From NCBI GenBank assembly GCA_035772735.1, contig JASDFA010000003.1:33100001-33164000 (forward strand): a stretch of DNA of 64,000 bases. The letters run 5' to 3'. Shown here one piece after another: positions 46,445 through 57,754 of this stretch (positions are counted from its first letter, which is position 1; each line of letters begins with the position of its first letter). The notes under the pieces were generated by a model that saw only the letters and a list, made by a program, of their open reading frames with translations, searched no databases and was not told the DNA's origin. A program made the translations under genes and the position numbers. This DNA comes from Datura wrightii. Its lineage: Eukaryota; Streptophyta; Magnoliopsida; Solanales; Solanaceae.

Positions 46445-48391
46445 ATGGCACCAAAACAAGCACTACCCAAAGGAGGCAAGTCAAGTACACCAAAGAGGTC
46501 CCGCCTTGTGGACAAAGATGAGGAGGAGTACTTGCCTCCGGGTAGAAAGAGGACTATTGAGCAAATAGCAGAAGTGTCACCTACTCCTTCAGTTAGGGTG
46601 GCATTTGTAGAGACACCAACTCAAGGATCTTCATCTCAGTTTGGCGGAGACCATGATCAGTCCAATCTAACAGGGCCCAAATAGACATTTCCTCCAGCGA
46701 ATCATCTAGAGGAATCATCCAGTCAGACCTCCTCTTCCTTAGCAGCTACAACAAAATTAAGACGGAAACAAAGAACGAGATGTTTAGACTTAGGTCATCT
46801 ATTCAGGGCTCCAGGGAGTGATATTTGCTAGGATGAGACACATCTAATAGGAGACCTCGTTGGGGTATTACAGAGGAGCAGACTATTAGCTCCAACGGCT
46901 TAGAACTTTACCCTAACATTATGGAGCAACTTAGATTTCAGTACTCGGAGTTTTGTTCCACCTAATGAGCCAGTACATTCAAACACTAGTCTGAGAGTTT
47001 TACACGGTGTATTGGATGATCCTCTTATCTAAAGATACAGATTGAGTAGTTGAATTCTATGGTTATTAGAGGAGTGTTGGTTAATATCAGCCCAGAGGTG
47101 TTCAACCGATACTACTTGTGAGATGATTATGAGGTGGTGGACACCTTCATATATAATGAGATAGCTTCCCGGGACCGATAGGATGGAGTATAGCTAGGTG
47201 CACACCAGTGTAGGCTACACTTGAGACAACCGATATCTTCAAGAGAGAGCTCATGCTTCCAACCAAGTTTTAGTGGAACGTGGTTTGCAACAATGCATTC
47301 CCAACAAAGAGTGATAATAAATTAGCACTCGGACACACTCTTGTTTTGGAATCTGTCATGGCCAAGAAGAGTATAGACATAGGCTAGATGATTAGTGTGG
47401 AGTTGTAGGATAAAGTTATCCAAACTGCTACCTCCCTACCATTTCCATGAGTTATCAAAACTTTATGTCAAAGGGCAGGTGTACTGATCCTTCCAAGGGA
47501 GGACCTATTCACTAATGCTCACCAGGTGACGGATATCACAAAAATGTGAGATGACTCTATGGTCACCTCAGCAAGCAGTCCTAGCTCCATCTTACTAAGG
47601 GGTCCACTACTAAGGGTCAAAGCATCCATTCTGAGGAGCCCACATCACTATCCTCCAGTGAGGCAGGCCCCATAGAAGAAGTAGATCAAGCCACTAGGGC
47701 ATGCATGCTAGCTGCACCACCGAGGCCACTACTCATATCTGGAGGCTCACTAACTGGTTTTCCTCAACATTAAATAGAGAGAAGAGGCAACTGGCTAGGC
47801 TCATAGAGGATTTTCCAGCCTTCGTGACCACGATAGTTGATCGATCTCTTCAACCGCTCTAGGATACAGTCAAGTGCTCTCATAAGGCACTGAGCTCCTA
47901 TTTAGAGGCCATGGATGCCAAGATGCACCAACTCGGAGGAGGTGCCAGTTCTTCAAACATATCGAGCCTCCGAAATGACCTAGAGAAGACCAAAGCTATC
48001 ATGCTTGAGATGCAGATGTGAGAGAGGCAGCCAGAGGAGGTACAGATACTGCTAATGGATCGGACACCGCCCATTGCCAACATCATGGATTTCATTCCAT
48101 GTCCAGTGCCTATTCTAACAGCTCAGAATTAGCCCAGTCCACCACTAGTCCTAGTCACCAAGGCCAGCTTTACATAGGATCATATCTCTACTCAAACTCG
48201 AGCCCTCACATTTGCTCCTGCCAATCCCTTAAATAAGGGCAAGGCTCTATTATAAGATATGCACCAGAAGTGGAGCCAGTTGTTCCATTACCAAAGGAGG
48301 AGGCCCTTAGGAGGGCATTGCAGGTCTTTCGTGATGAGATTCGAGGTTGTTGTCATGATGTAGAGGCCAACCTGTCCGCACCGCCACACTG
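46445..48391 (+). pseudogene. Element D second ORF: 'putative plant transposon protein'-like (broken)
   Basis: ATG at 46445 with a Lys-rich start ('MAPKQALPKGGKSSTPKRSR') and a Ser/Thr/Pro linker. The globular part is then visible across frames: 'VNISPEVFNRYYL' near 47080, 'LALGHTLVLESVMAKKS' near 47320, and 'KTLCQRAGVLILPRED' near 47460. A tail with a coiled segment follows ('LEAMDAKMHQL', 'LRNDLEKTKAIMLEM', 47900-48020). Same order as the second ORF of C and, by memory, as family PF20167. Stops and shifts throughout. Confidence 0.65.
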
Positions 48392-48809
48392 AGTAGCGCG
48401 ATCTGAGCGCAATAGGAAATTTTTGCCACTCTCCCCCTTTTATTTTATTTTATTTTATTTGTGCGTTGAGAACACTGTATCATTTTTAGGGTAGGGGTAG
48501 ATATTTGCATTGTATGATGCCTTATGCCTTTATAGTGCTTGATTATTTTTAAAACTATGATTTGTATGGTAGTATGCTTGTGAATGAGTTATTGATGAGT
48601 GATTGTGATCAAATTTAGTCCATTTTTACAGCTTTCACAGTATAGCTTCTTCTTTTCCTTTCTTAGTATATCTTTTTGCTTTTGTAGTATAGAAGCCCAC
48701 CTTGGTTTTCTTAGCCATGGTTCTTTTCTGGGAAGCTTACTTTTTGTTGAATCTAAGGTAATAAAATAGTTAAGTGTCATGGTGTATAGGCCTGGGAATG
48801 TATTTCTAG
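48392..48809 (+). mobile_element. Element D 3' noncoding region, first part
   Basis: After ORF2: a pyrimidine-rich 'ccactctccccctttt' block with TTTTA repeats near 48430-48460, then AT-rich sequence. No coding. This type of block follows coding in Athila-like elements. Confidence 0.6.
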
Positions 48810-50195
48810 TGATATTGAGTGTATTTACGCACTTATTTGCATGTTTTGCCTATGCTTAGCTATATTTAGACAACAAATTATGTGTGTTTTAATTTTTTTA
48901 TAAGATATTTGTGAAAAAGAGCTAAGGAACATGATTAGATGTTTGCAGGGATTAAAGTGATGTATTTGGACTTATTTGATGCTTAAAAGAGCAAGAGTTT
49001 CCAAAATAAACTCAAAAGAAGCAAGCGCCACAACATGATAGAGGCTAGTATCACACAGGCACACCTCTGCAAGGGCTTGAGTGACGCACAGGCAGAACCA
49101 TGCATCTACTAGCGTGATTCCATGCCATATTGGTGCACCAAGAGGTGCGACGCGCAGGGTAGTCCCAGGAGGCCAAAAATGCAATCCTAGTTCAAATAGG
49201 AACAAAACTTGTAAAGTCCAATTCCAGTCCAAGAGAGAACAATGCAGATTTATTCTACTACTATATATACCCCTTCTTAGGATGTTTTAGGGAAAAAGAG
49301 AGTCGAATATTGTGGAGTCTTATTATAAACTTTAATTCACCACTTATTCTTACATTGAATTGTTGCAAGTATGGAAAACAATATTCCATACTAGTGTCGG
49401 AGACAACATCAAGTTCTTGTGATTCTAATTAGCTTTGGAGATTTGTCAAATAATTTCATATTATTGTAAGTATTTCATTATGACTTCTTATAGATCTTAT
49501 GTTATTATTTTTCAAACATGAGCAGCTAAATCTCTTGAGCTAGGATTGTGGGAACCATGATGGATTAACGGAAGTAGGCAAAATATAATAGCAATTCTTG
49601 AATGGTGAATTGGGTGGATTGTTAATCTCTTCATTTTAATGAGTTTTAATGGTTGAAAATATTGAAACATGCTTGTATCTTCAACTTGCTCGACAAAAGA
49701 GGTTGAACTTATGAAAAGAGAATAGTAATAGAAACTTGAGTCTACCAAACCTCATCTAATTAACTTGAGCTCTAATCGAGGATAGTTAATCCAAGATTTA
49801 ATCCGAGGGAAAAATATACACACCTAAAGTCAAAGAGGATTTAGGTGAAATTCGTCTATGTAGGTCGAGAGACGTTAGATAAACTTATCGTCTGTCTTAC
49901 ACAAAATTCACTAGGATAGGCAAGTAATAAAATAAGCCTACTATGTTATGAAATCATAGAGAACACAATCCTAGTTTTGTCTCATTAATTTGATAACAAC
50001 TTAATAATTGTTTAGAATTGCTTTTTCTTTTTATTTTCAACCCCCTTCCGAAATATTAAATATTAGTTGGTTTATACATCATTAACATATTATTTCTTTC
50101 CTATTCCCAGTAGGATTGAACCCAACCTAGTTGGGTTACTGTATTTGATAACAATTGCTTTATACTTCATTGCGAGGTGTAACTTGGGCGTGACA
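48810..50195 (+). mobile_element. Solo LTR J (Athila-like), plus orientation
   Basis: It starts TGATATTGAGTG and ends GGGCGTGACA, with a TATATATA box at 49262-49269 and a terminal block ('ggattgaacccaacctag', 'ggtgtaacttgggcgtgac') like the ends of Athila-type LTRs. No partner LTR, primer site or gag. I could not find a TSD (TCTAG left, TTTTT right), so the ends are less certain than for I and E. Confidence 0.65.
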
Positions 50196-51546
50196 TTTTT
50201 AACGGTACCAGCCTACTTTGTAGAGTTTTCTTAGCATGAATAAATTGTTTAGGACTTAGATGGTAGTGGATATTGAGTTTTTTGCATGCTTATGTTGATT
50301 TTTGAAAATAATGCCCCACCCCTCAAAATTCTTAACGTAGCTATTTGATATTGAATTGCTTATCTCCATTTGTGACATGAATATGTTGGTAATGTGTCCT
50401 TAGTTGTAAGTGATGTATGTAGTCATTTCTATATCAATGTGCCAATGTGTGAAAAGAAAATTTTCTTGTTCACTTGATTTGGTCACACTCTAGAACTTAC
50501 CCTGCTACTTGTGCCTAAACCTAGGATTGATTATGGGTTGTAGAGATGAACTTAGGCCTTCTTTGTTCTTCATAAGCCACATATGCTTAAAGAGACATGC
50601 CAATGATGTATGTATCCATAGTCTCCCTGTTTGATCCATTGACCATTTTCTGGATCAACCACAATGAAAGCCAAGACCTAACCCTCTTTTAATCCATCCT
50701 CCTTGATGCTTGAAAAGTGATGAAAAATAAGTAAAAAGTTTTAATTAGGGGGTGATAAGAAGGGAACGAAGGAAATAGTACCAAAAATTATGTATGATCA
50801 TACCCCAAGGTGTATTTGAGCAATGGGCTAAAAATTAAAAAAAAAAGAAAAAAGAAAAGAAAGCAAAAGAGAAAAAGAGAAAAAATGAAGTTTGAGCTCA
50901 TAAAAACACTTTCGGGTGTGAAAAGTGCCAAAGAAAAAGAAGGGATCAAAAAGGTAAAAAGGTTTTTAAAAAATGATGAAGTGTTCAAGGATGGTAAATG
51001 AGTCACTAAAGGCCAATATTATATCATACCAACCCTTTAACCTTCATTACAAGCTTAGAAAAGCCCTTATGTAATCTCAATCCAAATATCCGAAAAGAAT
51101 GGCACTTGAGTAAAGGGAAAGCATATGGTAGTTATGACCTATCTAGTGAATTTATTTGTGAGAGTCAAGTGCATTTCTCTTCTCTCTTGATCTTGTGTGT
51201 CTTGGATATATGTGTTGCCATTACTTCAGATAAAAGGACACTTTCCTTGATCTAATTGTGAGGGCATGTGGATGTAAATGGATGGCATGTTTCACTTCTC
51301 TAATCTAGATGTATGCATGTTAATATGATTTCATAAGTGGAGGTTTCATGCTTAGTTCAAATAGTTGTGAGAAAATTGGGTTTTGATTGATGGAGGGGTA
51401 GCTGGATTAAAATATGTGTGTTGGTAGCTATTGTCAACAACCACCCTAGCCATGAAAATTTGTGATTCTGGGACATTGGTTAGGTTTAGGGTAGTTACTC
51501 TTCTCAGTTTGCTTTAGGACTAGAAAATGCTTTAAGTTGGGGGTGT
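50196..51546 (+). mobile_element. Element D 3' noncoding region, second part, with purine island
   Basis: No credible gene. A 60-base A/G-rich island at 50830-50889 gives Lys/Arg-rich spurious ORFs. Then comes a block on 'aaccctttaaccttcatt' and a G-rich end (AAGTTGGGGGTGT, about 51534-51546) that serves as polypurine tract for the 3' LTR. Confidence 0.6.
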
Positions 51547-52292
51547 TGATGTGTCGGAAATTAGCGACACATCTTGCTTTATTTCATAGCATTTTGCATG
51601 TCTTTAGGAGTTCAATTAAGTGGAAACTAACCTTATTATGCTATATTTCAGGAACTCAAGCAAAGTAAAGATGAAAGGAGTTAAAGTCATAAAATTGTCC
51701 AAAGGACGAGACAATGGACGGACCGACTATCTGATAGATGGTCTGCATCATCAACCATTCAAATCCAGCCGAAAATTCCAGAAACAAAGCTGACAAAGTC
51801 CTTAAACGACTGTTTGAAGGATGGACCATCTTTTCAAACGATGGTGCTTCAATCGAAAGACGGACTCAAGCTAGGCAGAAGTAGAATTTTAAAGTATGAT
51901 ACAAGGGACGAACCGCCCTTCCCAAAGATGGTCATCGATCAATGGATGACAAGCTGGGGACAGAAGCCACTTTGCAAAGTACAGATCAAAGGACGGTCTA
52001 TTCTTCCAAAGGACGGTCTGGGTATACATAGCAATTCGAAGTATGAATTAATTGGGCTTTTAAGGACATTGTATATATAGATTTTTCTTGTAATTTTTAT
52101 AGAGATTTCAATTCATATTTTCAATAAAAAGTAGAAATAGCTAGTTAGCATTAGTTTCTGTAGTAGATTCTTGATCTTAGCTTGTAATTTAAAGATTCCA
52201 TTTCATCTACTGAAGATTTCTTATCCAATTTCAATTGGTAAGCATGTCTAATTACTTTATTTTTCTTCTTATTCTTGCCACGGGTAACAAAA
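51547..52292 (+). repeat. Element D 3' LTR, first part
   Basis: Collinear with 39743-40440. Contains the direct repeat AAAGGACGGTCT at 51988-51999 and 52008-52019 (20-nt period) and TATATATA at 52072-52079. Cut by solo LTR E at 52293; resumes at 60889. Confidence 0.88.
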
Positions 52293-52925
52293 TGTCATGA
52301 CCTGAATCTACATCCTGGATGAGACATGGTACTTGGTGCCTCAAGTGACCCCAAGCTAACCCATGGTCTAACATCACACTGATAAACTAAGTAAACATAA
52401 GTGGAAGCTATGTAAAAATAATTATCCAATTAAAAATATTTTGGAAAGAGTAAACATAACTGACAAGAATACTAAACAACTATGTCTAAAATCCCACTAC
52501 TAACTAACGAGTTGCTGGGAAAAGCCCCCAGCTGACTCTAAAATCTTACTAAGTAAGAACTACTGAAAAGCAAGCATCGTCCTCGAAAGATGAGGATTCA
52601 CCAAATAATGTTGCTGCTGAAATCGTCAGAGGAGAAACTACTGATGATGCTGAGACTAAGAACCTGCGTCGGTATCATAATACGATATAGCATAGAAAGT
52701 ACGCATCAGTACTTTGAATGTGCTGCATAAGTGAGATAAACAATAAGCATGATAAATAAGCAACTGAACTGAAATAACATGAAATGACCAACTGATATTG
52801 AGTACTGATGGAAGCTGAGATATAATTGTGGTATGGTCAATAATGACCCTGACTGATGATCATAAACATGTCCTAAAACTGAATGACTGAAATGAGCTAA
52901 ACTAAGATTGAGCTGAACTGAATTG

Positions 52926-53202
52926 TGATCTCGGGAAAAATAGCATGCCCGAGTGACTCTTGAGAACTTAATTTAGTCTTGTTTAGCTAAGTAATTGTAT
53001 ACATTTTCATGTGATTTTATATAAATATGAATATATGTGCTAACCAACATGATTAGTCCTTGTTTTGTAGGTTTCAATGATTTTTAGGAACTAATTTATA
53101 AGTTGGTGAAGTAGCGGAATAGATTCGGGAGCAGATGCGGCAGGTAGGTAGCACCAGCGCGCCAGCAACGTGCCACGCCGTGCCCGCGAATCGGGCACGT
53201 CA
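52926..53202 (+). repeat. Element F 5' LTR (internal deletion)
   Basis: The first 257 bp match 57755-58012 and the last 20 match about 59190-59209. About 1.18 kb in between is missing, including the TATA box that the 3' LTR has at 58218. Since both LTRs are copied from one template at integration, the deletion happened after insertion. Confidence 0.88.
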
Positions 53203-53208
53203 AGTTTT

Positions 53209-53226
53209 TGGCGCCATTGCTGGGGA
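53209..53226 (+). other. Primer binding site of F (tRNA-Asp type)
   Basis: TGGCGCCATTGCTGGGGA, two mismatches from the usual Athila/Tat site. Confidence 0.88.
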
Positions 53227-53313
53227 CTCAGCGAAGTTTTGATAATTTATCTGTTTTTGTGTGATTTTTGAAATTTCCTTAAGTGTTGAGAAACTTGGTC
53301 TTAGTCTGTTTAT

Positions 53314-55793
53314 TTGCAGGTGACAGGTTGTCCTGCCGAGCTGGCTAGAAATAGAGAGCTTGTGGAACCGTTGCTGGAACCTGAACGTCAAATCCATTTG
53401 CGAAGGAGAGTAGCTCTAGAGCAAAAGCTGAAGAGACTTCAAGAAAAGTTACAACAACAACCACCCGCGGGACAAGCACAATTGTCGTCAGAAGCAATGG
53501 CAGCAAGACCAGTTCGCGAAGTGGCAATCCCACTAGCGACGAATGTGACCTCTAGCATCCGTAAACCAGAGCCTGGAGGGCACTTTGAGCTTAAATAGAA
53601 CATGGTGCAGCTGTTACATTCTAGTGGTCAATTCACTGGGATGGCACATGAGGACCCGCAATAGCACTTACAGAGCTTTTTAGAGATTAGTGACACGTTT
53701 GTCCCCACCAGCGTGTCCACAGATTATGTCCGACTGACCCTCTTCCCATTTTCACTGTTGGGAGAGGCGAAAAAGTGGCTGAAGGCTGAGCCACCGAACT
53801 CCATAACTTCATGGAATGACTTGGATAAGATGTTCCTTATCAGATTCTTCCCTTCAGGCAAAACTGCAAAGTTGAGAAGTGAAATACTCAGTTTCAAGCA
53901 GAGGCCTGATGAGAACTTATATATGGCTTGGGAAATATTCAAGTCATTGTTGAGAGAGTGCCCCCATCACCAGCAATCAAATGAAGTACTGGCTTATACC
54001 TTTGTAGAAAGTCTAGACCCACACACAAAAATATTACTAGACTCTGCATCGGGTGGGCAAGCCTTAAAGAAAACGTATGATGAGTTGTACACTTTGTTGA
54101 AAAGAATTGCACAAGGAAATCCAGAGTGGCACAGCGAGTCATCGAGGGGGGCAGGAAAGAGATCGGGGTTGATAGAAGTAGATGGTTTGAATGCCTTGGC
54201 AGCACAGTTAGCTTCGTTCCAACATCAAATGATGACTCAGTTCAATAAACTGAGTATGAACCAACACCAGGGCCAGGTTAATGCAGTTCAGCAAGCTCCG
54301 AGTTGGTGTGAAATTTGTGGTAATAATGGGTACAATGCAGAATCTTGTGGAGCCAATCCGGAATCAGTCAATTTTGTGGTAATGTGCATAGGAATCAGAA
54401 TTTTGGGAACAACTCCAATAGAAATTGGCAGGGCCACCCGAATTTTTCTTGGGGTGGAAACCAAAAGCAGAATTATATGCAACCACAACAACAGCAGTAT
54501 CAGCAGAATAGGCAGAATGATGGGCAATTGAGTAGCAGCATTGAGGAAACACTGCAGAAAATTATGGAGACCCAGAATCAGTTAGCGGAAAATCAGGCGA
54601 GGATGGCAACAGACTTAATGAATCAGCAAGTAGCCACCCGCAATCTTGAAAAACAAGTGGGTCAGATAGCAATTGCTCAAAACATGAGATCACAAGGGGG
54701 ATTACCCAGCGACACAGATCCTAACCCCCGGTAGATCAATGCCATCAGTCTGAGAAGCGGTAAGCAATTAGCTGATGCAGTGCCAAAAGAGCTGAGAAAG
54801 GGGGTGCAGCCGGAGTTGGTTAGACCAGGACCATCTATCAACATGGGAGATAATCAGAGTGCTGGGCAACAAAATGCACAATCTTCATTGCAACCAGCAC
54901 AAAGACCACCACCACCATTCCCTCAGAGATTTAGAAAGAGCAAGGAGGAGGAATGCTTCAAAAAGTTCTTTAAGAGCTTCAAAGAACTTCACATAAATTT
55001 GCCTCTTATTGATGTCTTGCAGGGAATGCCCAAGTATGCTAAATACTTGAAGGACGTGATGGTGAACAAAGTTAGATTGGTGGGCGTCCAGACTGTAGCA
55101 CTGACTGAGGAGTGCATTCATAGGGTATTGAGCAAAATGCCAAAGAAGCTCAAAGACCCAGGGAGTTTTACCCTCCCCATACAAATTGGTAAAAATGAGG
55201 TGCTACGAGCTTTGTGTGACTTAGGGGCAGCAGTTAATGTAATGCCCCTATCCTTATTCAACACCCTGGGGTTGGGAAAATCGAGGCCGACAAGGTTGAT
55301 GCTGCAGCTGGCTGACAAGTCGCGAGTGACAGTTGATGGAATAATAGAGGACCTTCTCATCAAAGTAGGTAAGTTCATTATACCTGCTGATTTTATTGTC
55401 TTAGATTTTCAGGTTGATGACCAGTTACCCCTGATCTTGGGACGGCCATTCTTGGCCACTGGAGGAGCGGTGATTGACTTGAAAGCAGGGACCCTGAAAA
55501 TGAAGGTTGAGGATGAAGAAGAAATCTTCCGTGTTTACCAAGAAATGAACCCATCTGCACACTACAGAAACCTTTGTCAGGTTAGTGTGTTGGCAGAGGA
55601 TGAGTGTAGGGTGGAGGATTCCACAGGTGCAGGGCCAAAGGAAATGACAAGTGTTCAGCCCGAGTCTGATAGAGGGCTTCAAATTGAGAAGAAGTTGGAG
55701 AAAGAGAGGAACAGAGTGGAGGTTGTTTCCTCTAAACAGCAAAAGAAAAGGAGATGGTTCTCGAAAGAGAACCCAGGTATGAGGATGTCCTGA
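53314..55793 (+). pseudogene. gag: Element F gag-protease (few breaks)
   Basis: The frame is open from 53314 (first ATG 53497), with an Arg/Gln-rich coiled N-terminus. Capsid: 'LTLFPFSLLGEAKKWL' near 53736, 'MFLIRFFPSGKTAKLRSEI' near 53830, 'YTFVESLDPHTK' near 53995. A knuckle-like 'WCEICGNNGYNAESC' lies near 54306, then a Gln/Asn-rich linker. 'INAISLRSGKQL' near 54736, 'LHINLPLIDVLQGMPKYAKY' near 54990. The protease has Asp-Leu-Gly-Ala ('LCDLGAAVNVMPLS', near 55215), then 'PLILGRPFLA' near 55430. Breaks: TAG at 53596, 53662 and 54732, and one frameshift near 54375. DLGA is common in this group, so the protease may have been intact. Confidence 0.9.
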
Positions 55794-55799
55794 AAAGGA

Positions 55800-55846
55800 T
55801 AGTCGCCACGACATAAAATAAGGCGCTGCTTGGGAGGCAATCCAAG
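55800..55846 (+). other. Post-gag two-hairpin motif (single copy)
   Basis: Starts about 7 nt after the gag stop. Stem 1 GUCG-CCA-CGAC (55802-55812); linker 'ataaaataaggcgctg'; stem 2 CUUGG-GAGGCAAU-CCAAG (55829-55846), both perfect. The positional and sequence counterpart of the tandem copies in C and D. Confidence 0.65.
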
Positions 55847-55850
55847 GGTA

Positions 55851-57754
55851 CCTCGGGTACACTTTGTTAATTTTGAGTTTGTGTTGATTTTGTTATTTTC
55901 ATTTTGTTTGTGTTTTTGGTGGAAAGTTAAGCACAGATGGAGGGAAGTCTGAGTACTGAGAAGGTGGAAGCTAAAGAGAATGGAATAGAAGAAGTGTGGG
56001 GTTAAACACCCACCTCTGAAAACTTGAAAGGAAAGCATGGTTTTAGCTTGGCATAGAGGCTCAGGGAGTATTTCTCATCCTTTAAATGTTAATTTGATGC
56101 TATGAGGACATAACATGATTTAAGTGTGGGGTGAGAAAAATTTCAAAATTTTTGTGCTTAACAAGTTTGTGGTGAATGTAATGCTTGTGAGGAATTTGTG
56201 AGAAATTTGAAAATTGTGAAAAAAATTTGTGAATTAAGCATGACTTCATCACCCGTTGGTTTTTCTTTTCAGTTCTTTTCCGGCGGGGGGCTCTTTGAAC
56301 CGAAGAATAAAAATTTTCTTTTTCATTCCTTTGTCTGTATATAGTGTTTTTAGTCATAGTTAGGGATTGTTTCCGATGATAGATGGATGACGACCGTCTT
56401 GAGGAAAATTAGTCATTAAGTTTTGGTTTTTGAACCCGTAGCTAATTGGTGCTTGATGTTCTTGTTATGTTCTATACATGATTGTAAGATGCAAGTATGT
56501 TCAGTGTTGAAGCATGCAAGTGTATAACTTTGTGTGAGACACTTAGGCTCTAGAATTTGACTCAATATGATGAAAGCTTAATTTGAATTCTTGTGATTAG
56601 CTGAGCTAAGAGTCTGCTGAATGTGTCTTGAATTGAGCATGTGCCATGAGTGTAAGGTTTTTGAGTATTTTGTGCTATTGTGGATTGTCTAGAACTTGTC
56701 TGGTGTGTTTATAAAACGAAATGAAGGATGTGAATTGTAGGAGATGATTTAGGCATTTCTTTGAATGAACCCTAATGTTATCCCTCATTTTATCTACCTT
56801 GAATAATAAATCCTAGTTAGCCCCATTGAGCCTTGAGCCTATTCTTTGACAGCTGCAACAGAAGCTTAATCCTTTTTCTTTCATTAGCCTTGAGTTTGAT
56901 CCAAAACTCCTAAGCACTTGAGTGAAAAAATCCGAAGGAGTAAAGGAGTGAGAAGAATGAAAAGAAAGGAAAAGTAGCAAGTTGTAGAAGTGAGAAAAGG
57001 ACAAAGGTGCACTTGTGTGAAAATGGTTGATTATTAGTAAGGAGCAAGAAAACAAATTAATGAAAAATTATTTATAGAACTCCTTACTAATAAGCTAAAA
57101 GTGCCTAAAGAAAGGGGGAACATAAGAGGAAAAAGAAAGATGAAAGGAGAAAAAGGTGAAGTATGGTAAGGGAAGTTCGTAATGAGGGCGTAATGTATTA
57201 AAAGCGCTTGGGAAAGAGAGTCACTATTACTGGCCAGAATAGTACCTACCCGTCCCTTAGCTTATATTACAACCCATTAAGTCCTACTTGATCTTACATT
57301 CATACATCCTTAAATTAGTGGAATAAAACACTAAGGGCAAGCTTATGGGTCATTACATGATGCATGTAATTCTTTGTAAGAGTGAGTGTAATTCTATTCA
57401 TGTACCCACACATGTTGTGATTTAAAAATTGTTTTTACGTGTGAAATTGGGTAACTCTCTTTCCGGGAGGGCACATGTTGAATGAAGGATATAATTCATG
57501 TGGGATTTCTTAATCAGTTGATTTGCATGAGTTTGCTAAGATTGAGAGTCGATTCTTGAGGTTAAGAAGTCTTAACATAGTTGTACTTCATTTCGATGAT
57601 CAAGTTGTGCATGCTCTATTTTTAGCTTGTTATCTTACGTAATCATTATAGTCGTAGCTTGAATAATCTTGCTAAATGAGTTATGGGTGAGTCTCCATAT
57701 GCATGAGATGTAAAAGGTTGTTCGAGGACGAACAAGACTTTAAGTGTGGGGTTG
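55851..57754 (+). mobile_element. Element F 3' noncoding region with purine island
   Basis: 1.9 kb without a credible gene. Open frames on either strand are short and of low complexity. Purine-rich stretches at about 56930-57005 and 57098-57160 parallel those in D (50830) and C (16866-17032, minus). Ends with 'taagtgtggggt', the G-rich tract before the 3' LTR. Confidence 0.65.

Noticed and set aside
50810..51001. Lys/Arg-rich open frame (KKKRKKKRKQKR) that might be a nuclear protein
   Set aside because: It is the translation of a purine-rich island in the noncoding region of D; no start context, no homology, low complexity.
53724..56038. Several minus-strand open frames of 60-145 codons over element F
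   Set aside because: They are shadows of the gag-protease on the plus strand, which has recognisable motifs in the other frame.
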